This document shows, one piece after another, positions 58,515-64,000 of a stretch of DNA of 64,000 nucleotides. Both the position numbers and the translations under genes were made by a program. Every line of letters begins with the position of its first letter. Within the stretch, counting starts at the first letter, position 1. The stretch comes from JBCCGG01 sp039029395. Its GTDB lineage: Bacteria > Pseudomonadota > Alphaproteobacteria > Kiloniellales > JAKSDN01. Below the pieces are notes generated by a model, which saw only the letters and a list, made by a program, of their open reading frames with translations, was not told where the DNA came from and did not search any database. The stretch is from positions 1-64,000 of the forward strand of contig JBCCGG010000014.1 of assembly GCA_039029395.1 (NCBI GenBank), written 5' to 3'.

Positions 58515-60335
58515 CTAGAGCCCGAGCCTGGAGAGTGTCTCGTTGGTCGGCACGCCCTCGGTTGTCCAGCCGCGCTCCTGGTAATACTCGGGTATCATCT
58601 TGGCGATCTCCGCGACCTTACCCTTGGCGGTGCCAGTGGGCGCCGGGGTTTCGAGCAGGCGCTTGGGCAGGTTGTCGTCGGCCTTGGTGAAGCCCGCCGC
58701 CAGATTGAACTGGCGCTCTAGGTTGAAGGTCCGCTCGCCCGATTCCACCAAGCGCTCCTCGCTCCACTCGCCCTCGCAGGCGGCGTCGACCAGCTGCTGA
58801 AACTCCGGCACGCCCCAAGCCGCCACGGTGAAGAGGCAAAGCCCAGTGGAGTCGATCATCGCCACCCGGTCCTGAGAGTCCTTGCAAGGCTTTGCTTTGC
58901 CGTTGCCGGTCTGGTCTTCCATGTCCTCGGGGAAGGTGTCGTGCTTGAGGTGGCAGGCGCCCCGGTTGCTGGTAACGTAGCCCAGGCCCATGCCCTGGAG
59001 CGCGCGCGGATCGTAGCCCGGGAACTCCTGGCCCTTGACCCCCATGAAGAGCTCCGGATGGCCGTACTTCTCGCACAGGCGCTTGGCGCCAAGGCCGAGC
59101 TCCTTGCCGAAGCCCTCGCCCTTTCCAGTCTTCTCGGCCATCACGGTCAGCGCCTCGGCATTGCCGAAGTTCAGCTCCATACCGTCGGTCTGCTCCTTGG
59201 TGAGCGCGCCAAGCTCGTAGAGCTCCATGGCGGCCGATAAGGTCACGCCGAAGGAGATCGGGTCCATGCCATGCTCGTTCATCATGTAGCCGGCAAAGGT
59301 CAGCGCGTCGATGTCGTCGACCGCGAGCATGGGGCCGAAGGCATAGGCGGTCTCGTATTCCAGCCCGCCCGAGGCGTGGCGGTACTCCGGCCGATTGACG
59401 ATCGTGAAGTGCTGCTCGTCGATATGGGCGATGCGCCCGCAGGCGATGGTGCAGCCGAAGCAGGCCTTGTTGGTGATCAGGTTGACGTGGCCGTGCTCGT
59501 TGGGCGTGGTCATGGCAGCCGGGTTGATCCTCTCGGTGCCGTCGAACTGGACCTCGTTGTAGTTGCGGGTCGGCAGGCCGCCAAAGGTCTCCATGGCGTC
59601 GATCATGTCGTTGGTGCCGAGCTCGGTCAGGCCCTTGCGGCCATCACTCTCGGCGAGCAGCTTGTTGGTCGCCTTGACCGCCTCCATGAAGCGCTTGGGA
59701 TCGTCGACCGTGACGCCCAGGGTGCCGTGCACGCCGATCGCCTTGAGGTTCTTCGAGCCCATCACCGCGCCGACGCCGGAGCGCCCGGCCGCCCGATGCA
59801 GGTCATTGACGACGCAAGCAAAGAAGACGCCGTTCTCGCCCGCCTCGCCGATCGAGGCGACTTTCATCAGGGGGTTGCCGTGTTGCTTCTTCAGCCATTC
59901 CTCGGTGTGCCACACCGTGGTGCCCCAGATCTCGTCGGCCGGCAGGATCTCCACCTTGTCGTTGACGATATGGAGATAGACCGGCTTGGGCGAACGACCC
60001 TCGAGGATCAGCAGGTCGTAGCCAGCGTACTTGAGCTCGGCACCGAACTTGCCGCCCGAATTGGAGCAGGCGATCGCCCCGGTCAGCGGCCCCTTGGTGA
60101 CCACCGCGTAGCGCCCGGAGGTCGAGGCCATGGTGCCTGTGAGCGGGCCGGTCGCGAAGATCAGTACGTTCTCCGGGCTTAAGGGATCGACCTTGGGGTC
60201 TATGGACTCGACCAGGTACTTGCTCGCCAGACCCCGTTCGCCCAGGTAGTCGTTGGCCCACTCCATGTTGAGGGGCTCGGTCGAGTGGGTGCCGTCGGTC
60301 AGGTTGATCCTGAGAACTTTACGCTGCCATGACAT
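58515..60335 (-). CDS. Aldehyde:ferredoxin oxidoreductase (W/Mo bis-pterin)
   Basis: 606 residues, standard for the AOR family. It oxidises aldehydes to acids (or the reverse) using a bis-pyranopterin tungsten or molybdenum site and a [4Fe-4S] cluster. The N-terminal pterin region is seen in GPLTGTMASTSGRYAVVTKG and GRSGVGAVMGSKNLKAIGVH. The cluster ligands are C..C...C in NKACFGCTIACGRIAH and the fourth Cys in DSTGLCLFTVAAWG. It is preceded by a ferredoxin gene and followed by a MoaD-like gene. The aldehyde substrate is not predictable. Confidence 0.95.
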   Translation of the reverse strand: MSWQRKVLRINLTDGTHSTEPLNMEWANDYLGERGLASKYLVESIDPKVDPLSPENVLIFATGPLTGTMASTSGRYAVVTKGPLTGAIACSNSGGKFGAELKYAGYDLLILEGRSPKPVYLHIVNDKVEILPADEIWGTTVWHTEEWLKKQHGNPLMKVASIGEAGENGVFFACVVNDLHRAAGRSGVGAVMGSKNLKAIGVHGTLGVTVDDPKRFMEAVKATNKLLAESDGRKGLTELGTNDMIDAMETFGGLPTRNYNEVQFDGTERINPAAMTTPNEHGHVNLITNKACFGCTIACGRIAHIDEQHFTIVNRPEYRHASGGLEYETAYAFGPMLAVDDIDALTFAGYMMNEHGMDPISFGVTLSAAMELYELGALTKEQTDGMELNFGNAEALTVMAEKTGKGEGFGKELGLGAKRLCEKYGHPELFMGVKGQEFPGYDPRALQGMGLGYVTSNRGACHLKHDTFPEDMEDQTGNGKAKPCKDSQDRVAMIDSTGLCLFTVAAWGVPEFQQLVDAACEGEWSEERLVESGERTFNLERQFNLAAGFTKADDNLPKRLLETPAPTGTAKGKVAEIAKMIPEYYQERGWTTEGVPTNETLSRLGL

Positions 60336-60371
60336 GATGCACTGTCCTCATGCTAGAAAAGATCGAGCCGC

Positions 60372-60842
60372 TTAGGCGGGCCGGCCGTGGCCGGCGAGCG
60401 CGGAGTCCTTCATGCGCTCATAGCCCGTCCAGTCGGCCGGAACATAGGTGATCGCGTCGGTCGGACAGGCCTGCGCGCATTGAGGATCGCCGCCGCAAAG
60501 GTCGCACTTCATCACCTTGCCGGTGTCCTGGTTGTAGTTGATCGTGCCGAAGGGGCAGGCGATCGTGCAGACCTTGCAGCCGACACAGATGGAATCGCTG
60601 ACCTCGACCGCGCCGGTCTCGGCGTTGCGCGAGATCGCGGAGACCGGACAGGCGTGCAGACACCAGGCCTCGGCGCACTGGGTGCAGGTGTAGGGTATCG
60701 CCCGCCGGCCGTGCTCAAACTCGAAGATCTTGATGCGCGATTTGGCCGGGTTGAAGCGGCCTTCATGCTCGAAGGAGCAGGCCATCTCGCACTGCAGGCA
60801 ACTGGTGCACTTTTCAGGATCGATCAGTAGCGCTTTATGCAT
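60372..60842 (-). CDS. Four-cluster ferredoxin, AOR electron-transfer subunit
   Basis: 156 residues from the ATG at 60842 behind GAGGGACGGA. Sixteen cysteines in four groups (CTSCLQCEMAC, CTQCAEAWCLHAC, CVGCKVCTIAC, CDLCGGDPQCAQAC) can bind four [4Fe-4S] clusters, as in AorA/HycB/DmsB-type subunits. It precedes the oxidoreductase by 36 bp on the same strand and is its probable electron acceptor. No FAD/NADH subunit (AorC) is present next to it, so the terminal acceptor is unknown. Confidence 0.93.
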   Translation of the reverse strand: MHKALLIDPEKCTSCLQCEMACSFEHEGRFNPAKSRIKIFEFEHGRRAIPYTCTQCAEAWCLHACPVSAISRNAETGAVEVSDSICVGCKVCTIACPFGTINYNQDTGKVMKCDLCGGDPQCAQACPTDAITYVPADWTGYERMKDSALAGHGRPA

Positions 60843-60956
60843 TCCGTCCCTCATCTGAACAGACGGGGGCCGCAAACCTCCCCCGCATCGAGCCGGCACT
60901 TTAAAGGCTTCGGCGGCTTAGCGATAGACCCGAAAATTCTGTGGCTATTGGCCAGC

Positions 60957-61262
60957 TTAGGCAAGCAGATAGCGCGCCACGGCGACCGCCGCGACCCCGG
61001 CGCCGACGCCGGCGAAGTCGTTGCCGGAGAGCTGCCGGGCTATAAATGCGGCCAAGATGCCGAGCAGCTCCGGCGGCCGCCCGGAGGCGGCGGCCGGCGC
61101 CAGGATCGCGACCACCACGGCAAGCGGGATAGCCTGCAGCCAAGCCTCCACGCGGGGCGTGAGGCGCACCCAGCCCATGGCGAAGAAGCCCGCCGCCCGG
61201 CAGACGTAGGTGACCAGGCCCATGGCCAGAAACGCGATCAGGAGATCAGGCGACGGGCTCAT
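60957..61262 (-). CDS. azlD: AzlD-family branched-chain amino acid exporter subunit
   Basis: 101 residues, four hydrophobic helices, the standard size of AzlD. It opens with LLIAFLAMGLVTYVCRAAGF and contains WLQAIPLAVVVAILAPAA, both typical of the family. With AzlC it forms an exporter of branched-chain amino acids or their analogues. It overlaps the end of the azlC gene by 17 bp on the same strand. Confidence 0.9.
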   Translation of the reverse strand: MSPSPDLLIAFLAMGLVTYVCRAAGFFAMGWVRLTPRVEAWLQAIPLAVVVAILAPAAASGRPPELLGILAAFIARQLSGNDFAGVGAGVAAVAVARYLLA

Positions 61263-61950
61263 GGCGCCAGGCCGCGGTCAAGCTGCCGGCCAGGCCGCCG
61301 GCCAGGATGTACCAAGGCCCGGGCAGGGCCCAATGAACCGCAATCGCACTGGCCGCGGCGGCGACGAGCGGCCAGAGATCGCCGCGCCCGCGCCACAGGC
61401 TAACCGCCATGGAGGCGCAAAAGGCGACCAGCAGGAAATCCAGCCCCCACGCCTCCGGCGCGCCGATCGCCCGGCCCAGGCGGTGGCCCAGCAGGGTGCC
61501 GCCCAGCCAGGCGGCGTAGAGCGCGAGCCCGCCGCCGACCAGGAAGGCGCCGTCGCGCCGGCCGGCGGCCCACTCGCCCATGGCCTGGAGCCAATTGGCG
61601 TCGCCCATGAAGAACAGCGAGCCGTAGGCGCGCGGCCGGCTGAGCCGTGCAAACCAGGGTCTGAGCGCGGCGCCCATCAACAGGTAACGGGCGTTCATGC
61701 CGAAAATCGCGATCAGCAAGGCGACCAGCGGGATCGGCTCGGCCCAAATCTGCAGGGCGACGATTTGGGCCGAGCCGGAGTTGACCAGAGCGCTCATCAT
61801 CAGCGCCGCCGTCAGGTCGAGGCCGGCTTGGTCGGCCAACACGCCGAAGGCGAGCCCATAGAGCACGGTGCTGGCCGCGAAGGCGGTGATCGCCCGGGCG
61901 CCGGCCCGCGCGCCGGCAAGGGTGAAGGGGACCGGGTCCCGGCGAGCCAA
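61246..61950 (-). CDS. azlC: AzlC-family branched-chain amino acid exporter
   Basis: 234 residues from a TTG at 61950, chosen because AAGGAGG lies 6 nt before it; the frame continues further upstream without a site. About six membrane helices, with the early FAASTVLYGLAFGVLADQAG, the NSGSAQIVALQIWAEPIPL motif and FGMNARYLLMGAALRPWF, are diagnostic of AzlC. The large exporter subunit partners AzlD, encoded immediately downstream. The ribosome site overlaps an AACC-N8-GGTT dyad. Confidence 0.92.
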   Translation of the reverse strand: MARRDPVPFTLAGARAGARAITAFAASTVLYGLAFGVLADQAGLDLTAALMMSALVNSGSAQIVALQIWAEPIPLVALLIAIFGMNARYLLMGAALRPWFARLSRPRAYGSLFFMGDANWLQAMGEWAAGRRDGAFLVGGGLALYAAWLGGTLLGHRLGRAIGAPEAWGLDFLLVAFCASMAVSLWRGRGDLWPLVAAAASAIAVHWALPGPWYILAGGLAGSLTAAWRHEPVA

Positions 61951-61952
61951 TC

Positions 61953-61970
61953 TAACCTCCTTAAGGGTTA
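61953..61970. promoter_or_regulatory. Dyad TAACC-N8-GGTTA over the azlC ribosome site
   Basis: TAACC and GGTTA are separated by 8 nt with a central CTTAAG. The dyad covers the AAGGAGG ribosome site of azlC on the minus strand. A second AACC-N8-GGTT lies at 62007-62022; the two centres are 53 bp apart, about five helical turns. Confidence 0.4.
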
Positions 61971-62006
61971 GTTTGACAGAACCTAGGGCGCCTGCTTTCA
62001 TTCGTC

Positions 62007-62022
62007 AACCATCATGGTGGTT
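62007..62022. promoter_or_regulatory. Dyad AACC-N8-GGTT before the CGNR gene
   Basis: AACCATCATGGTGGTT is palindromic at 14 of 16 positions and ends 4 nt before the ATG of the CGNR zinc-finger gene, so a protein bound here would block its translation start or transcription. It repeats the AACC-N8-GGTT pattern of 61953-61970. Confidence 0.4.
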
Positions 62023-62026
62023 AGAA

Positions 62027-62659
62027 ATGACGACCCTTGATCCCCTGCCCTCCTATGGCGACCGGACGCCCAAGCTGATCGGCGGCCTGCCCTGCTTGGA
62101 CTTCGTCAACACGGTGGAGTGGCGCGGCGATCCCACGGCTTGGGGCGAGCACCTGATCAATTACGGCGAGCTGATCCATTGGGCGGGAGCGGCTGGCCTG
62201 GTGGCCCGCAGAGAGGCCAAACGGCTGCTCAGCGCCGCCAAGCGCGACCCAGATGCGGCCCAAACGGTCCTTAAGGAAGCGGTCGACCTGCGCGAGACGC
62301 TGGCACGCTTGCTGCGGAGCCCAGATCTACCCGAAGAGTCGGACCTGGCGCGGGTCAACCGTCTGCTCGCCCAAGCGCCGGCGCGTGGCGTCCTATCGGC
62401 CGCGGATGGCGGATTCGCCTGGGCCGGCGGCGGTGAGTCCCTCTGGCGCCCGCTCTGGCCGGTCTTGTGGAGCGCCGCCGATCTGCTGACCTCCGAGCGG
62501 CTCGGCCAGGTGCGCGCCTGTTCCGATCCGCGCTGCGGCTGGCTCTTCCTGGACACCTCGCGCAACCGCTCCCGGCGCTGGTGCGCCATGGCCGACTGCG
62601 GCAATCGCGCCAAGGCCAGGCGGCACTACGCGAGGCGCCTCGAGCAGAAAGGCCCTTGA
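62027..62659 (+). CDS. ABATE/CGNR zinc-finger regulator
   Basis: 210 residues from the ATG at 62027; upstream in-frame codons overlap azlC. The N-terminal ABATE-type segment (LIGGLPCLDFVNTVEWRGDP) and the C-terminal CGNR zinc finger (CSDPRCGWLFLDTSRNRSRR, then WCAMADCGNRAKARRHYAR) are complete, with four zinc-binding cysteines. The finger is presumed to bind DNA. Divergent orientation from azlCD with paired dyads between them suggests it controls both. Confidence 0.92.
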   Translation: MTTLDPLPSYGDRTPKLIGGLPCLDFVNTVEWRGDPTAWGEHLINYGELIHWAGAAGLVARREAKRLLSAAKRDPDAAQTVLKEAVDLRETLARLLRSPDLPEESDLARVNRLLAQAPARGVLSAADGGFAWAGGGESLWRPLWPVLWSAADLLTSERLGQVRACSDPRCGWLFLDTSRNRSRRWCAMADCGNRAKARRHYARRLEQKGP

Positions 62660-62666
62660 GCGGAGA

Positions 62667-62897
62667 TCAGCTGTTAGCAGGTGGCGCGACGCGCTTGTGG
62701 GCCTCCTCGATGATGGATTTGTTCAGGATTCGAACCGCGCCGACCATCAGCAAGCGCATGTCCTCGACGATGTAGTCCGCCAAGTCCTCGTCGGAGATCT
62801 GCTCGCCCTCGATATCTAGGCGAAAGCCCTGGCCTTGAATGCCGCCGCCGTTCGAAAAATCCACCTCGAAGTCGAACTGCACCCGTTTGTCGCTCAT
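62667..62897 (-). CDS. Unknown small conserved-looking protein (76 aa)
   Basis: It starts at the ATG at 62897 (MSDKRVQFDFEVDFSNGGGI), with GGAGCGGG upstream; longer frames read through the AT-rich promoter. The protein is acidic and soluble with a glycine-rich strand (SNGGGIQGQGFRLDIEG) and a long C-terminal helix (LADYIVEDMRLLMVGAVRIL). I recall similar small proteins in other alphaproteobacteria but know no function. It converges on the CGNR gene. Confidence 0.75.
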   Translation of the reverse strand: MSDKRVQFDFEVDFSNGGGIQGQGFRLDIEGEQISDEDLADYIVEDMRLLMVGAVRILNKSIIEEAHKRVAPPANS

Positions 62898-62968
62898 GAT
62901 CCCGCTCCTGACCGCAGTTTCATTTCCTGGCGCCGCATCGGCGCCAAGCTCAAAAAGTTTCGATCGAA

Positions 62969-62991
62969 TGTAACTAGTATTATAGGTTACA
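62969..62991. promoter_or_regulatory. Operator-like dyad TGTAAC-N11-GTTACA
   Basis: A perfect 6-bp inverted repeat with an 11-nt AT-rich spacer, 72 bp upstream of the small gene at 62897. Sites of this form are typical of TetR-family regulators. No TetR gene is in the window. Confidence 0.4.
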
Positions 62992-63019
62992 TCGTGTTTT
63001 GTCAAGAATGTTGCGGCGC

Positions 63020-63283
63020 TCACCAAATCGCCGCGCCCAGCTCCGCCTTCTTGGCGTCCCAGTCGGGCTTCTCGAGCACCTGGATGCCGTTGGCCTGGAT
63101 CAAGGCTTGGAGCGACCCACCGCGTTTCTCGTGGAACTGGGTCAGGCGGCCAGGGCCAGCCACCACCTCGAGGCCCTCGACCGTCTGGATCGCCGCCATC
63201 AGGGCTTCATTGCCGGCTGGGCTCATGACGGTAAGCAGGCGGCCCCAACTGTGGGTCCGGCCGATCAGGCCGTAGATCGTCAC
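63020..63283 (-). CDS. Unknown small protein (87 aa)
   Basis: It begins with a GTG at 63283 that overlaps the stop of the acetyltransferase gene as GTGA, so it is translationally coupled to it. The protein is soluble, with a mixed alpha/beta look (IYGLIGRTHSWGRLLTVMSP; FHEKRGGSLQALIQANGIQV). No family is recognised. Confidence 0.65.
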   Translation of the reverse strand: MTIYGLIGRTHSWGRLLTVMSPAGNEALMAAIQTVEGLEVVAGPGRLTQFHEKRGGSLQALIQANGIQVLEKPDWDAKKAELGAAIW

Positions 63284-63825
63284 GGCCGCTCGGGGCCTGG
63301 CAGGGTCCGGTCGCCCTCGCCCAGGGCGCGCTCCATCAGGACCGTGTCGACCCAGCGGCCGTGCTTGAAGCCAACCGCCGGCAGCACGCCGACCAGGGCG
63401 AAGCCCTGACGCTCGTGCAAACCGACAGAGGCGTGGTTGCCGCTGTCGCCGATCACCGCGACCATGCGTCGGAAGCCTTGGGCCGTACAGCGGGCGATCA
63501 GCTCGGCCAGCAAGGCCTGGCCCAGTCCATGCCCCTGACAGTCCGGCGCCACGTAGACCGAGTCCTGGACGGCAAAGCGGTAGGCCGGCCGCGAGCGGTA
63601 GGCGCTGGCATAGGCGTAGCCGCCGACCCGGCCCTCGTGCTCGGCGACCAAGAAGGGGTAGCCATCGGCAACCAGGCCGCGATAGCGAGCCGACCAATCC
63701 GTCAGATCCGGCGCCGTCTCCTCGAAGGAGCCCAAACCGTGGGCCACGTGGTGAGCATAGATCTCGTGGGTCGCACTGAGGTCGGCCGCACTGGCGGCAC
63801 GCACGCTCGGCGCGCTTGCCGTCAT
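63280..63825 (-). CDS. GNAT acetyltransferase, phosphinothricin-acetyltransferase type
   Basis: 181 residues. The Pat/Bar layout is clear: ATHEIYAHHVAHGLGSFEE near the start, GGYAYASAYRSRPAYRFAVQ, the acetyl-CoA motif VAPDCQGHGLGQALLAELIA (Q-x2-G-x-G/A), and NHASVGLHERQGFALVGVLP. It acetylates a small amine; methionine sulfoximine or phosphinothricin are known substrates of relatives. The start overlaps the stop of the next upstream gene as TGATG, and its own stop overlaps the 87-residue gene. Confidence 0.93.
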   Translation of the reverse strand: MTASAPSVRAASAADLSATHEIYAHHVAHGLGSFEETAPDLTDWSARYRGLVADGYPFLVAEHEGRVGGYAYASAYRSRPAYRFAVQDSVYVAPDCQGHGLGQALLAELIARCTAQGFRRMVAVIGDSGNHASVGLHERQGFALVGVLPAVGFKHGRWVDTVLMERALGEGDRTLPGPERP

Positions 63826-64000
63826 CAGCTCGCCAGGCGGCGCCGGTCGAGGCCCGCCAGGGCGACCATGATCGGTGTCATCTGGGCGGCCAGGGCGTCG
63901 AGGCTGGCCGAGCGCTTGATCTTCATCTCGTCCATGTAAAGCCGCCGGCTGATCTCGATCTGCAGGGCATGAACGCCCTCGCGCGGCCGGCCGTAGTGGC
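63825..64000 (-). CDS. N-formylglutamate amidohydrolase family protein, C-terminal part
   Basis: Only the last 57 or so codons are in the window; the gene continues beyond the right edge. The visible end (HYGRPREGVHALQIEISRRL followed by YMDEMKI) is the characteristic C-terminal segment of this family, which hydrolyses N-formyl-L-glutamate or related amides in histidine degradation. It is the first of a coupled three-gene chain with the acetyltransferase and the 87-residue protein. Confidence 0.8.
   Translation of the reverse strand, partial: HYGRPREGVHALQIEISRRLYMDEMKIKRSASLDALAAQMTPIMVALAGLDRRRLAS

Overview
The window is about 64 kb of a high-GC bacterial chromosome, most likely an alphaproteobacterium of Rhodospirillales/Kiloniellales type. 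That placement is inferred from gene content and order: carB-greA on one strand, uvrC-pgsA followed by molybdenum cofactor genes, an ELM1-like (DUF1022) protein, and an Lrp/AsnC regulator near trxB. No rRNA, tRNA, CRISPR array or transposase was recognised.

Region by region. (1) 1-9964 is accessory: a secreted RHS/YD-repeat protein of about 2640 residues with a PKD-like array, a small downstream membrane protein that could be its immunity partner, and about 1.1 kb of lower-GC DNA without a gene. A 15-bp direct repeat brackets the module. (2) 9965-16395 holds a tiny membrane protein, a structured terminator-ended RNA candidate, a LysR regulator, trxB, a four-gene ELM1/DCC/saccharopine-dehydrogenase-like/DUF4166 group and an Lrp-type regulator. 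(3) 16392-30411 is housekeeping: greA, carB, uvrB, msrB, a Ca2+/Na+ antiporter, folB, then uvrC-pgsA-mobB-moeA-moaD-moaE. A nested palindrome and a perfect DnaA box lie before uvrC. (4) 30451-33269 holds four genes of unknown function with operator-like dyads. (5) 33308-43024 carries two glyoxalase-fold proteins, a tandem universal stress protein, an SDR, a large MscS-type channel, a TVP38-type membrane protein beside a MerA/Lpd-like flavoprotein, a cupredoxin-like secreted protein, an AllA-like gene divergent from a LysR regulator, and a small membrane protein.

(6) 43056-57909 is a surface polysaccharide locus with the accessory genes of exosortase-A (XrtA/EpsH) systems: an export protein fused to an outer-membrane beta-barrel, a UDP-sugar epimerase and dehydrogenase, a deacetylase-like protein, an EEP phosphodiesterase, a methyltransferase, and the characteristic PLP decarboxylase / acyl-CoA ligase / acyl carrier protein / hydrolase set. 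A CadC-like TPR regulator, a small secreted protein and a YdcF-type protein follow. No exosortase and no PEP-CTERM cargo protein is visible here.

(7) 57978-64000 has a tungsten/molybdenum aldehyde:ferredoxin oxidoreductase with its own ferredoxin and MoaD-like protein (the cofactor pathway of region 3 would supply its pterin), azlCD divergent from a CGNR zinc-finger regulator with paired dyads between them, two small unknown proteins, a Pat-type acetyltransferase, and the C-terminal end of an N-formylglutamate amidohydrolase running off the right edge.
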